DNA of 64,000 nucleotides from Sulfitobacter mediterraneus (GCF_016801775.1 NZ_CP069004.1:1116001-1180000); one strand, 5' to 3'. Counted from the stretch's first letter, positions 18,851-27,574 are shown. Notes: generated by a model from the sequence alone, not told the origin. Numbers and translations: made by a program.

Positions 18851-18919
18851 GGACTGACCCTTTTCTGCCTCGCAGCTTAACATAGCGTTAAATCTGTCGT
18901 TTTTCAGGCAAAGCGGCGG

Positions 18920-19579
18920 TTAATCCTCAAAAAGCTCGCTTTGACCCTCGGTGGCCTCCGGATCCTCTTCCGCATCCTCGCCCATCGTCGGTAATGTGCC
19001 GAGCGGTGGACGATTCTCAAGCAAACCGGCAGAACGCAGTTCCTTGAGCCCCGGCAGATCGCGTGCATTCTCAAGGCCAAAGTGATCGAGAAAGGTCTGC
19101 GTGACCACAAATGTCACCGGGCGCCCCGGCGTCATTTTGCGGCGGCCAAAGCGGATCCATTCCAGTTCCAGCAGTTGATCCACGGTCCCGCGCGAGACGG
19201 AAACCCCGCGAATTTCTTCGATCTCGGCCCGTGTCACGGGTTGATGGTAGGCAATAATCGCCAAGGTCTCGATCGCGGCACGGCTGAGCTTGCGCACTTC
19301 AACTGTTTCTTTTTGCATCAAGAATCCAAGGTCCGGTGCTGTTCGCATGGCATAACCGTCGCCCACACGCACCACCTGAACGCCGCGCCCTTCGTACCGT
19401 TTGCGCAGATGCACCATCGCCTCGGCCGGATCACAGCCATGCGGCATTCGCGCGGTCAATTCCTTCAGCGTGATCGGATCAGAGGTGGCAAACAGCACCG
19501 CTTCGATCATGCGTTCCTGTTCGGCCATGGGGGGCGCTTCAAACAGGCTTTCTTCGATGTCTGGGCTGTCTTCGGCCAC
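18920..19579 (-). CDS. scpB: Segregation and condensation protein B
   Basis: A 219-residue winged-helix protein of the SMC-ScpAB condensin complex. Seen: MIEAVLFATSDPITLKELTARMP, LSRAAIETLAIIAYHQPVTRAEIEEIRG (the most conserved ScpB block) and a C-terminal acidic tail of about 25 residues (EDAEEDPEATEGQSELFED). It lies three bases downstream of scpA in the nagZ-scpA-scpB block. It partners ScpA and SMC in chromosome organisation. Confidence 0.96.
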   Translation of the reverse strand: MAEDSPDIEESLFEAPPMAEQERMIEAVLFATSDPITLKELTARMPHGCDPAEAMVHLRKRYEGRGVQVVRVGDGYAMRTAPDLGFLMQKETVEVRKLSRAAIETLAIIAYHQPVTRAEIEEIRGVSVSRGTVDQLLELEWIRFGRRKMTPGRPVTFVVTQTFLDHFGLENARDLPGLKELRSAGLLENRPPLGTLPTMGEDAEEDPEATEGQSELFED

Positions 19580-19582
19580 GTC

Positions 19583-20368
19583 TTATTCCTTCTTGCGCAA
19601 CTGGATCGGCGCAAACAGCTCTGTTTGCCGGATTTCCAGGTGGCCTTCCTTTACCAGTTCAAGCGATGCCGCAAAGGTCGATGCCGTGGCAGAGCGACGC
19701 CGCACCGGATCACTTTCCCAGCCTTCCGGCAGATAGCTGGTCAGATCCGACCAATCGCCCGCATAGCCGATCAGCCCGCGCATCCGGTCCAGCGCCTGTT
19801 CCATCGTAAACACCGCCTCGCGGTCCATCACAAAGGGGCGAAAATCATCGCGGGTGCGAATCCGGGCATAGCCCTGCATCAGGTCCAGCAGGGTCGCCGT
19901 ATAGGTCACGCGCCGCACCTGTTCGACCTCATGGGTCTGACCGCGAGCAAAGAAATCACGGCCCAACTGGTCCCGTGCCATCAGGCGGGCAGCGGCATCG
20001 CGCATCGCCTGTAACCGCTCAAGCTGAAACGCCAGATGCGCGGCCAGTTCTTCGCCGGACGGGCCTTCTTCGTCCGGATCGGGCGGCAACAGCAGGCGCG
20101 ATTTCAAAAACGCCAGCCAGGCGGCCATCACCAGATAATCCGCCGCCAGTTCCAGCCGCAGCGCCTTGGCCTTTTCCACAAAGGCCAGATATTGCCGCGC
20201 CAGTTGCAGAACGGAGATTTTGCGCAGGTCGACCTTTTGCGTGCGGCTGAGCGACAGCAGCAGGTCCAGCGGCCCTTCAAAGCCGTCGACATCCACAATC
20301 AGCGCCTCGGCAGCAAGCCGATCCGCAACCGATACCGCGTCTTCTTCGAATAGTGAGGTGTCAGCCAT
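19583..20368 (-). CDS. scpA: Segregation and condensation protein A
   Basis: A 261-residue kleisin of the SMC-ScpAB condensin. The N-terminal SMC-neck-binding domain shows VDVDGFEGPLDLLLSLSRTQK and DLRKISVLQLARQYLAFVEK, and ELAADYLVMAAWLAFLKSRLLLP is characteristic. The C-terminal winged helix ends in LFAPIQLRKKE. I chose the ATG at 20366-20368 (MADTSLFEEDA) because the longer start lies well inside nagZ. The start overlaps the nagZ stop by 8 bases, indicating coupling. Confidence 0.95.
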   Translation of the reverse strand: MADTSLFEEDAVSVADRLAAEALIVDVDGFEGPLDLLLSLSRTQKVDLRKISVLQLARQYLAFVEKAKALRLELAADYLVMAAWLAFLKSRLLLPPDPDEEGPSGEELAAHLAFQLERLQAMRDAAARLMARDQLGRDFFARGQTHEVEQVRRVTYTATLLDLMQGYARIRTRDDFRPFVMDREAVFTMEQALDRMRGLIGYAGDWSDLTSYLPEGWESDPVRRRSATASTFAASLELVKEGHLEIRQTELFAPIQLRKKE

Positions 20369-21365
20369 GAGATGCCCCGCCCAGAAGCGTCTCAAGCTGC
20401 GCATCAAGGGCGGAAATGTCAATATCTTCGGGTGTTTTGCGCATCTTGAGCGCCCGCTCGGCGCGGGTTTGGGCGGCGGCTGTCATTTCGCCCGCCGCTT
20501 CGGCGACGGCGATACGGTCCGGCAATGGCGCGTTGCAGTAAAGGATCACATCACAGCCCGCCGCGATGGCAGCGGCGGCATTTTCAGGTGGCGTGCCGCT
20601 GAGCGCCTTCATCGAGATGTCATCGGTCATGATCAGATTGTCAAAACCGATCTCTTCGCGGATCAGATGCATGACCTTCGGCGACAAGGTTGCGGGCCGG
20701 TAATCCAATGCCTCGTAAACCAGATGCGCGGTCATCCCCATTGGCAGATCGTTGAGCGCCCTGAAGGGGGCGAAATCACTGCGGCGCAAATCGGCGATCT
20801 GCGCCTCGACCAATGGCAGATCAAAATGGCTATCCATCGTGGCGCGGCCATGGCCCGGCATATGTTTCACCACGGGCAGGACACCGCCATCCATGAGCCC
20901 CTTGGCCGCCGCGCGGGCCACTTTGATCACCCGCTCAGGATCACTGCCATAACAGCGATTGCGCAAGAACGGATGGGTCTGCGGCCCGGCAATATCCACC
21001 ATTGGCGCACAATTGCTATCCACCCCGCAGCTGCGCAGCTCATGGGCAATGGTACGGTACATCAGATACATCGCCTCTTCGGCGCGGTCGCCCGCAAGGG
21101 CGACAAATTCCAGCGGCGGTTGCCATTCACGCCAGTGCGGCGCGCGCATCCGCTGTACGCGGCCACCCTCTTGATCAATGGTGATCACCGCATCGCGGCC
21201 CACGGCCTCGCGCATGTCACTGCAAAGCGCCCGCAGTTGGTCCGGGCTCTCGATGTTGCGGGCAAACAGAATAAAGCCGAAGGGGTTGGCATCTCGAAAA
21301 AATGCCTTTTCTTCGTCGGTCAGCCGCAGACCTTCGGCATCAAGGATGGTCGCCCCGAACCCCAT
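20361..21365 (-). CDS. nagZ: Beta-N-acetylhexosaminidase NagZ
   Basis: A 334-residue GH3 hydrolase that cleaves GlcNAc from 1,6-anhydro-MurNAc-peptides in cell-wall recycling. Seen: ITIDQEGGRVQR near residue 70, KHMPGHGRATMDSHFDLP (the catalytic His/Asp loop of NagZ) and LIMTDDISMKAL with the nucleophile Asp. The start at 21365 (MGFGATILDAEG) overlaps the stop of the SPOR gene by one base. Its product feeds AnmK, encoded at 5761-6864. Confidence 0.96.
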   Translation of the reverse strand: MGFGATILDAEGLRLTDEEKAFFRDANPFGFILFARNIESPDQLRALCSDMREAVGRDAVITIDQEGGRVQRMRAPHWREWQPPLEFVALAGDRAEEAMYLMYRTIAHELRSCGVDSNCAPMVDIAGPQTHPFLRNRCYGSDPERVIKVARAAAKGLMDGGVLPVVKHMPGHGRATMDSHFDLPLVEAQIADLRRSDFAPFRALNDLPMGMTAHLVYEALDYRPATLSPKVMHLIREEIGFDNLIMTDDISMKALSGTPPENAAAAIAAGCDVILYCNAPLPDRIAVAEAAGEMTAAAQTRAERALKMRKTPEDIDISALDAQLETLLGGASHG

Positions 21366-22378
21366 CAGCGTGTCACCACGGGGATACAATCGGCGTTTTC
21401 AGCGACCAATGCCGAACAGAACCGCCGCGCATCGGCAATGTCTTCAAACCCCATCGCCCGCAGGCGGTAAAACACGCGGCCACCGCTGGTGGCCTTTTGA
21501 ACGATGCGGCTTTTGCCCTCAAGGTAAACGCCAAAGCGGCCCTTGATCTGGTCCCATTGTTCGCGGGCCACTTCGGCGCTGTCGAACGCGCCCAACTGGG
21601 CCAGACGGGTGCCAGCGGGCAAGGTCGCGGGATCAATGTCTTGGGTTTCCTGCGGCGCTGCCGGGGCCAATGAGGCAGGCACGATCTCCGGCATATTCGC
21701 GGGCCGCTTGCGCGGGCGCAACGAATGCCGCACGCCGGGCGCATCCAGAACCGCCGCCAGTTTCTTTTCCGCGGCCTGCACTTCGGCCACGGCCTTTTTC
21801 ACTGCGATTTCGGTTGGCTTGGCCGCAGCATCACTTTGATCAGACAGTGGCGCAACCCCTTCGGTCAGTTGCGCGACAAGATCATCCACATTCCCAGATT
21901 GCAGCGCGGCGGAAACGTCCAGCGCAGGTTGCGCAGCCTCAGGGCTCAGCGCGGCGGGAGCTTCAATCGGGGCCTGTGGCACCTGTGCAACCATTGCCGC
22001 CGTGATCACCTGATCCTCATCGGCAAGATCCAGCGCAGCGGGGGCGAGGCGCAGCTCATCCGCGGGGCGGCCGGCGGTGCCTTCGGCGGCAACCTCGTTG
22101 ACGGACAGACCCTGATGTTGGGCAAAAACGCCGCCCGGCTCTTCGGGGCGCACGCGCATTTCGCCGCTGACAGCGCGGACCACAGGAATGCCGGACACAT
22201 CGCGCACAAGCAACTTGTACCCCCAAACCCCGATCCCGATGACAAGCGCCAAGGACACCACAGCACCCGCCACATTCGTGAACGTTGTCAGTGCGTTAAC
22301 GGGCTGTTCCGTCACGTAGATGGATGCGGATTCATCTGCGTAATCCCCCGATGCGGGAGAGGACGTAAAATCTGCCAT
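21365..22378 (-). CDS. SPOR-domain membrane protein
   Basis: A 337-residue bitopic inner-membrane protein. A short cytoplasmic N-terminus is followed by one membrane helix near residues 34-55 (VAGAVVSLALVIGIGVWGYK). A long Ala/Pro-rich periplasmic linker follows, then a C-terminal SPOR domain (about 260-337: AQLGAFDSAEVAREQW, GRVFYRLRAMGFED). SPOR domains bind denuded septal peptidoglycan, so a role at the division site is likely. Start at 22378 (MADFTSSPASGD) with GAGG just upstream. It lies between argS and nagZ. Confidence 0.88.
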   Translation of the reverse strand: MADFTSSPASGDYADESASIYVTEQPVNALTTFTNVAGAVVSLALVIGIGVWGYKLLVRDVSGIPVVRAVSGEMRVRPEEPGGVFAQHQGLSVNEVAAEGTAGRPADELRLAPAALDLADEDQVITAAMVAQVPQAPIEAPAALSPEAAQPALDVSAALQSGNVDDLVAQLTEGVAPLSDQSDAAAKPTEIAVKKAVAEVQAAEKKLAAVLDAPGVRHSLRPRKRPANMPEIVPASLAPAAPQETQDIDPATLPAGTRLAQLGAFDSAEVAREQWDQIKGRFGVYLEGKSRIVQKATSGGRVFYRLRAMGFEDIADARRFCSALVAENADCIPVVTR

Positions 22379-22454
22379 GTCTGCCTCACTGCCCGCAGAA
22401 TACATTGCCCTGCGGGGCTGATCTTGGGTTGCCTGTTCAAGGCGCGCTGGTGCG

Positions 22455-24200
22455 TTATCGCATCTCTTGCGCCGGATTGACCCCAAGAATACCAAGACCT
22501 GCCGCAATTACAATCGCCACGGCCTGGGCGAGGGCAATTTTTGCCTGTGACGTCTGCGTATCATCCTCTTGGATGAACCGAAGCGAAGTCACATCATTGC
22601 CCCGGTTCCAAAGCCCATGGAAGTCACCGGCCAATTCATAAAGGTAGAAGGCAACGCGGTGCGGCTCATTGGTGCGGGCGGCGGTTTCAACCAAACGGGG
22701 CCATTCCGCCAGTTTGCGCAGCACGCCCAACTCGGCCTCGTGGTCCAATTTGCCCAGATCAGCGCCCTTGAGCGCAACTTCGGACACATCAATGCCCGCC
22801 TCGGCGGCCTTGCGCAGCACAGAGGAGACCCGCGCATGGGCGTATTGCACGTAAAACACCGGATTTTCGCGGCTTTGTTCGAGAACCTTGTCGAAGTCAA
22901 AGTCCAACATCGCGTCGTTCTTGCGGGTCAGCATCACAAAGCGGGTCACGTCCCGCCCGACACTGTCCACCACGTCGCGCAGGGTCACAAATGTCCCTGC
23001 CCGCTTGGACATCTTGAACGGCTCGCCGTTCTTGAAGAGTTTCACCAACTGCGTCAGCTTGATATCCAGCGGCACCTTGCCGTCAGACAGCGCCGAAACC
23101 GCCGCTTTCATCCGCTTGACATAGCCACCGTGATCGGCGCCGAACACGTCGATCAGCGCATCAAAACCGCGCTGCACCTTGTCATAGTGGTACGCGATAT
23201 CGGGCGCAAAATAGGTCCAGCCGCCATCGGATTTCATCACCGGACGGTCCACATCATCCCCATGTTCGGTGGATTTGAAGAGGGTCTGCACCCGCGGCTC
23301 CCAATCTTCGGGCTTTTTGCCTTTTGGCGGCTCCAGCACGCCTTCGTAGATCAGACCCTTGGATTTCAGATCCTCCAGCGCGGCCTCAATCCGGCCCGTG
23401 CCATACAAGGATTTTTCCGAATAGAAGACATCCATCTCAACGCCAAGCGCTTTAAGATCGGCCCGGATCAGATCCATCATCTGTTCGGTTGCAAATTCGC
23501 GCACCTCGGCCAGCCAGACGCTTTCGTCCTGGTCCACATAGGCGTCACCAACCTTGTCCTTCAGGGTTTGGCCCACAGGGATCAGGTAATCACCGGGGTA
23601 CGTCCCCTCGGGGAAGGCCACCTCTTGCCCGTGCGCCTCAAGATACCGCAGATACACGGACCGGGCGAGCACATCGACCTGCGCACCGCCGTCATTGATG
23701 TAGTACTCCCGCGTCACGTCATAACCGGCGAAATCCAGCAGGGAGGCCAGCGCATCGCCAAAGACCGCACCGCGTGTGTGACCCACATGCAAGGGGCCGG
23801 TCGGATTGGCCGATACATATTCAACATTCACCTTCTGCCCCTGCCCCAGTGCACCCCGACCAAAATCAGTGCCAGTGTTCAAGACAGCTGCTGCCACCTG
23901 TTGCCAGACCGACGCCGCAAGCCGCAGGTTCAAAAAGCCCGGCCCGGCCACTTCGGCGGAGGTGATCCGCGCATCATCTGCCAAACGTGCCGCAAGCGCC
24001 TCTGCGATATCACGCGGTTTCATACCGGCCGGTTTGGCCAGCACCATCGCGGCGTTGGTCGCCATATCGCCATGGGCGGCATCGCGGGGCGGCTCTGCGG
24101 TGATCGGGTCAAAGTTCAGCCCATCGGGCAAAGCCCCTTCGGCAACCATCTGGTCCAACGTGGCAATGATCAGCCCACGGATTTCGGCAAAGATATTCAT
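22455..24200 (-). CDS. argS: Arginyl-tRNA synthetase
   Basis: A 581-residue class I synthetase charging tRNA-Arg. The HIGH-type motif is seen in [20 protein letters not shown] near residue 130. The KMSKS-type loop is [12 protein letters not shown] near residue 390. The N-terminal Add1 domain and the C-terminal DALR anticodon-binding domain ([13 protein letters not shown] ... [13 protein letters not shown]) are intact. It lies 51 bases downstream of dgt and is followed by the SPOR gene after 76 bases. Confidence 0.97.
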   Translation of the reverse strand: MNIFAEIRGLIIATLDQMVAEGALPDGLNFDPITAEPPRDAAHGDMATNAAMVLAKPAGMKPRDIAEALAARLADDARITSAEVAGPGFLNLRLAASVWQQVAAAVLNTGTDFGRGALGQGQKVNVEYVSANPTGPLHVGHTRGAVFGDALASLLDFAGYDVTREYYINDGGAQVDVLARSVYLRYLEAHGQEVAFPEGTYPGDYLIPVGQTLKDKVGDAYVDQDESVWLAEVREFATEQMMDLIRADLKALGVEMDVFYSEKSLYGTGRIEAALEDLKSKGLIYEGVLEPPKGKKPEDWEPRVQTLFKSTEHGDDVDRPVMKSDGGWTYFAPDIAYHYDKVQRGFDALIDVFGADHGGYVKRMKAAVSALSDGKVPLDIKLTQLVKLFKNGEPFKMSKRAGTFVTLRDVVDSVGRDVTRFVMLTRKNDAMLDFDFDKVLEQSRENPVFYVQYAHARVSSVLRKAAEAGIDVSEVALKGADLGKLDHEAELGVLRKLAEWPRLVETAARTNEPHRVAFYLYELAGDFHGLWNRGNDVTSLRFIQEDDTQTSQAKIALAQAVAIVIAAGLGILGVNPAQEMR

Positions 24201-24251
24201 GTCAGTTTTCCTTGTTCACCGCCCATGTACCACTTGGGAAGGCGCAGTCAA

Positions 24252-25406
24252 TCAGGCGGGGTCTTGGCGGCCAAAAAGACGTTGATGTTCGCCAAGCGCA
24301 AAGCGGTCGGTCATGCCGGAGATGTAGTCAGATACCATCCGCGCCAGCGCGGTCGCATCGCCACTGGCATCGGCCACCTGCCGGGCCCAATGGGGCGGCA
24401 GCAGTTCGGGCTGGGCCAAAAACAGCGGGAACAGATCCTCAACCACCTTGGTCACTTCGGCGCGTTTTTGCATCACTGATGGGGCGCGGTACATGCGTTT
24501 GAACAGGAACGCCCGGATTTGCCGCAGATCGGCCCAGACAGGATCCGAAAACCGGATGACCGGGCGGCCCAGATGCCGGATGTCACGGGCCGACGCAGCC
24601 CCCGATGCTGCCAACAGTTCCCGCGAGGTGTCGATCACATCAGACACCATCACCCCAAACACCCGGCGCAGCGCCTCGTGCCGCCGCCGGTAGCTGTCTG
24701 TATCGGGGTAAAGCTGATCAACCGCAGCGTAGGCCGGACCAATCATTGGCAATTCGGCGATTTCATCTTCGGTAAACAGACCGGCCCGCAGCCCGTCATG
24801 CAGATCGTGGTTGTTGTAGGCAATGTCATCAGACAGCGCCGCGACCTGCGCCTCTGCGCTGGCGTGGGTGTCCAGTTCCAGATCATGCAGGGCGTTGTAA
24901 CCGGCCAGGGCATGCGGCAATTCCCCCACGACAGGCCCGTTGTGTTTCGCAATGCCTTCAAGGGTTTCCCAAGTGAGGTTCAACCCGTCGAATTCCGCAT
25001 AATGCCGTTCCAGCGAGGTCACGATCTTGATCGCCTGCGCGTTGTGATCAAAGCCGCCATAGGGGGCCATTAACGCGTGGAGGGCATCCTCGCCCGTGTG
25101 ACCAAAGGGCGTATGCCCCAGATCATGGGCCAGCGCGACCGCCTCGGTCAGCTCTCCGTTCAGCCCCAAAGCGCCCGAGATGGTCCGCGCCACCTGCGCC
25201 ACCTCGATCGAATGGGTCAGACGGGTGCGGTAATAGTCGCCTTCATGCTCCACAAAAACCTGGGTTTTGTGTTTCAGACGCCGGAAGGCGCTGGCATGAA
25301 TGATCCGGTCCCGATCCCGCTGAAAGCAGGAGCGAAATGTACTTTCCTCTTCCTGCACGCGCCGTCCCATGGTTTGTGCCGGATCAGAGGCAAATGACGC
25401 GCGCAT
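24252..25406 (-). CDS. dgt: Deoxyguanosinetriphosphate triphosphohydrolase-like protein
   Basis: A 384-residue HD-domain enzyme that hydrolyses dNTPs to deoxynucleoside and triphosphate. The metal-binding H..HD pattern is visible as RLTHSIEVAQVARTI and ALAHDLGHTPFGHTGEDAL, with ALSDDIAYNNHDLHDGL as the third metal ligand block. It is the short, bacterial 'dGTPase-like' form rather than the long enterobacterial Dgt. It is divergent from erpA with 83 bp between starts. Confidence 0.94.
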   Translation of the reverse strand: MRASFASDPAQTMGRRVQEEESTFRSCFQRDRDRIIHASAFRRLKHKTQVFVEHEGDYYRTRLTHSIEVAQVARTISGALGLNGELTEAVALAHDLGHTPFGHTGEDALHALMAPYGGFDHNAQAIKIVTSLERHYAEFDGLNLTWETLEGIAKHNGPVVGELPHALAGYNALHDLELDTHASAEAQVAALSDDIAYNNHDLHDGLRAGLFTEDEIAELPMIGPAYAAVDQLYPDTDSYRRRHEALRRVFGVMVSDVIDTSRELLAASGAASARDIRHLGRPVIRFSDPVWADLRQIRAFLFKRMYRAPSVMQKRAEVTKVVEDLFPLFLAQPELLPPHWARQVADASGDATALARMVSDYISGMTDRFALGEHQRLFGRQDPA

Positions 25407-25489
25407 AGCGGCTGGTCCTTGTCGCCTGTCTTTGGGGTTTCTATATTACAGGCAACCACAGATGAAAACCGACCCTTCGGAGCCCTGCA

Positions 25490-25813
25490 ATGAACCTGCC
25501 GCCCAAAGTTACCCCCCGCGCCTTTGAACGCCTTGCCGAAATTGGGGCCGCGGGTGAAGGCAAAGCCCTGCGTGTGGCCGTTGAAGGCGGCGGATGTTCA
25601 GGATTTCAGTATGAAATCGCACTCGATGAACCAAAAGAGGACGATCTGATCCTCGAAGGCGGCGGGCAAAAGGTGGTTGTGGACAGCATCTCCCTGCCCT
25701 TCCTGACCGATGCCGTGATTGATTTCAGCGAAGAATTGATCGGCGCGCGCTTCACCATCGAAAATCCCAATGCCACCTCGGCCTGCGGCTGCGGCACGTC
25801 GTTCTCGATGTAA
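25490..25813 (+). CDS. erpA: HesB/IscA-family iron-sulfur cluster insertion protein
   Basis: A 107-residue A-type Fe-S carrier that delivers clusters to apoproteins. The three conserved Cys are in GGGCSGFQYEIALD (residue about 36) and the C-terminal SACGCGTSFSM pair. The rest follows the HesB fold (VTPRAFERLAEI ... DFSEELIGARFTIENPNAT). ErpA is the likely type, but A-type carriers are hard to tell apart. Its stop is 12 bases from the convergent unknown gene. Confidence 0.92.
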   Translation: MNLPPKVTPRAFERLAEIGAAGEGKALRVAVEGGGCSGFQYEIALDEPKEDDLILEGGGQKVVVDSISLPFLTDAVIDFSEELIGARFTIENPNATSACGCGTSFSM

Positions 25814-25827
25814 CGGCAGCCCTGGGA

Positions 25828-26925
25828 TCAGCGCGCCGAACGCGCGAGCTTGGAAATTTGTCCTTCGGCAAAAGCCGCACGGGAAAAACACTCAAAGAAT
25901 GTTTCAAAATAAGGTGTTGCGCCTTCTGCCTCTGCCAGAACCGCCTGGCACTCAGGGGACAGATAGGTCAATATATGTCCGCGCATACGCGGCCAGTCCG
26001 CCTGCCGCGCCGGGCCCATATCATGCAGGCTTTCAGACATGCCATGCAGCGGGCCAATTGAACGATCGGGCAGCGAAAACCGCAGCGGGCCCGCCGGGAT
26101 CTGCGGCACATCCGGCCTTGCCCCCATCAGGCCGAGCGCCCAACGGCTGACCAGAAATTGATGATATCCATCGCCGAGCGGGGCCGCGCGATCAGCAAAA
26201 AGCGTGATGCTGTGATAGCTATCAGCAACGGCCCGCTGCCAAACCGGCGGCACATGGGCCTTGGCCAGAACCAGCGCGGCGCAAACCTCGGCGAGAAGGT
26301 CAAAATCCAGATCAAGATGCGCCAGAATGCCCGCGTAATGCAGCCCCAGAAGGGCATTATGCGACATGACAGGCACGCGGCGGCCATAATCGGAAAGATA
26401 AAACACAACATGGGTCAGCTCATACGCTGCCTTCTTGTTGGGCAATGCAAAGGTCGCCGGACGCGACATGAAGCGGTGCAACCGACGGGCCAACGGGCCG
26501 TCTTCTACCGGCGCACCAACGCCGCGCCTGCGCAGCAAGCGCCGGGCCTCGGCGCGTTGCAGATCCGACATCTCGGCCTCTGCGAATTTGTGGGTCGCAA
26601 CCCAGTTGCACAATTCCTGCCCGCGTTGGCCGGCCATCCCCAAGTCTTCCAAATCCAGACAGATCGACAGCAAAAACCGATAATACTGCGGGAAGAAATG
26701 CAACTGGTCTTCGATGCGGTCATAAAAATCATGCAAGGGATCAAGCGCGCCCGGAGGCAGCTCCTCCCCTTCGGAGGCCAAAACACCAAGCAATTCAGCA
26801 ACTTCCTTGAGCCAATAGATGTCACTCGAGCCATGCCGTCCTTCGACAACCGCGGTGATCAGCGCACGAAGGCGTGCATCCTGATTGAGCTGCATGGCAG
26901 ATTGAAAGCTGAGGATATTTGACAT
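25828..26925 (-). CDS. Uncharacterised helical protein, partner of the repeat peptide
   Basis: A 365-residue protein I cannot assign. It has no signal peptide and no clear membrane segment. It is mostly alpha-helical by composition, with a conspicuous block at residues 169-215: ELTHVVFYLSDYGRR, then MSHNALLGLHYAGILAHLDL and DLLAEVCAALVLAKAH. His and Asp residues at helix-like spacing suggest a helical barrel or metal site, but this is only impression. Other regions: an acidic IEDQLHFFPQYYRFLLSICLDLEDLG (70-95 area) and an RRLLRRRG hinge (129-136). It lies 67 bases downstream of a peptide gene with three internal repeats, same strand, with a hairpin between. Confidence 0.8.
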   Translation of the reverse strand: MSNILSFQSAMQLNQDARLRALITAVVEGRHGSSDIYWLKEVAELLGVLASEGEELPPGALDPLHDFYDRIEDQLHFFPQYYRFLLSICLDLEDLGMAGQRGQELCNWVATHKFAEAEMSDLQRAEARRLLRRRGVGAPVEDGPLARRLHRFMSRPATFALPNKKAAYELTHVVFYLSDYGRRVPVMSHNALLGLHYAGILAHLDLDFDLLAEVCAALVLAKAHVPPVWQRAVADSYHSITLFADRAAPLGDGYHQFLVSRWALGLMGARPDVPQIPAGPLRFSLPDRSIGPLHGMSESLHDMGPARQADWPRMRGHILTYLSPECQAVLAEAEGATPYFETFFECFSRAAFAEGQISKLARSAR

Positions 26926-26958
26926 GGGATCGCTCCGGCTGGTGGATCAGGTGCCAAA

Positions 26959-26979
26959 GGCCCGCACTCAATGCGGGCC
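26959..26979 (-). terminator. Hairpin between the repeat peptide and its downstream gene
   Basis: GGCCCGCA (26959-26966) pairs with TGCGGGCC (26972-26979) around a 5-base loop. In the direction of transcription it follows the peptide stop by about 14 bases and precedes the next start by about 34. There is no T tract, so it may be a partial terminator or RNA-processing site rather than a full stop. Confidence 0.6.
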
Positions 26980-26992
26980 CTGACAGAAAGGT

Positions 26993-27211
26993 TCAGCAGC
27001 TGGTGGTGTAAAGGTCCAAACCATGACCAGTGGCCGCCAGACGCCCCGATGGCGCAGACCCGGTGGTGAACAGATCAAGCCCGCCACCTGTCATCATATC
27101 CGCCGCAGCGGGCGCAGAGCCGGTGGTAAAGAGGTCAAGCCCCTGGCCACTGTTTATTTGGGTGTGAGTAGAACGGGCGGGGGTTGGGATCGCAAGTGCA
27201 AGTGATGTCAT
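26993..27211 (-). CDS. 72-residue peptide with three GLDL(F/Y)TT repeats
   Basis: A short protein with an AAGGAGA ribosome site 8 bases before its ATG (27209-27211). Residues 1-20 form a Thr/Ala/Pro-rich leader-like part (MTSLALAIPTPARSTHTQIN). Residues 21-40, 41-60 and 61-72 are three units of exactly 20, 20 and 12 residues: SGQGLDLFTTGSAPAAADMM, TGGGLDLFTTGSAPSGRLAA and TGHGLDLYTTSC. The chain ends in Cys. The units are also repeats at DNA level with a 60-base period. It has no recognisable domain. Leader plus iterated core next to an unknown protein recalls a ribosomally made precursor peptide, but modification is not shown. Alternatives: a small adhesin-like or regulatory protein. Confidence 0.82.
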   Translation of the reverse strand: MTSLALAIPTPARSTHTQINSGQGLDLFTTGSAPAAADMMTGGGLDLFTTGSAPSGRLAATGHGLDLYTTSC

Positions 27212-27241
27212 GGGACAATCTCCTTTTGGGATGGGTGAAGG

Positions 27242-27259
27242 TTGTGATTGCAATCTCAA
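27242..27259. promoter_or_regulatory. Near-perfect 18-bp palindrome upstream of repeat peptide gene
   Basis: TTGTGATTG followed by CAATCTCAA: 8 of 9 positions pair. The inner 10 bases GATTGCAATC are a perfect palindrome. It lies about 31-48 bases upstream of the peptide ATG, in its 5' leader or promoter, a suitable place for a repressor operator. Confidence 0.45.
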
Positions 27260-27411
27260 ACAGCATTGCCCGCTAAGGTTGTTTTGCCAACAACTATATA
27301 CAACTTTTGGGAGAGCTCGAAAGTTATCCACATTAAGAACGGAGCACAAAATTTTTTGGCAGGCTGATTATTGGATCCTGTCCACAATCTGACATTTTTC
27401 CAATGTTTCGC

Positions 27412-27452
27412 GGGGCGGCGGGCCAATACACATGGGGCGACGGGCCAATACA
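27412..27452 (+). repeat. Imperfect 19-base direct repeat upstream of xth
   Basis: GGGGCGGCGGGCCAATACA (27412-27430) recurs as GGGGCGACGGGCCAATACA (27434-27452), 18 of 19 identical, with a 22-base period (two helical turns). It ends about 120 bases upstream of the xth start. Confidence 0.6.
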
Positions 27453-27574
27453 GCAGAGATCGACGGTCACCCGATCTGATCAAAGGCGGCAAAAGCGAAT
27501 CAATCTCGGGGTGCACCCCTTGTCCGAACTTGCGGTTTGCGGCATTCCAAGTGCAACGCAGTGAGGACATCAAG

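Larger units (their letters stand above)
27212..27574. other. AT-rich divergent region between repeat peptide and xth
   Basis: These 363 bases hold the promoters for the peptide gene (minus) and xth (plus). I see the palindrome 27242-27259, an inverted repeat GTTGTT/AACAAC at 27278-27294, a single DnaA-box-like TTATCCACA at 27324, and a 19-base direct repeat at 27412-27452. Base composition from 27280 to 27400 is clearly more AT-rich than the surrounding genes. No further gene is convincing. Confidence 0.5.

Noticed and set aside
27324..27332. TTATCCACA DnaA-box match, also at 46640-46648
   Set aside because: Single isolated boxes far apart, no cluster, no AT-rich unwinding region with repeated boxes and no dnaA or other origin genes. 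Not evidence for an origin.
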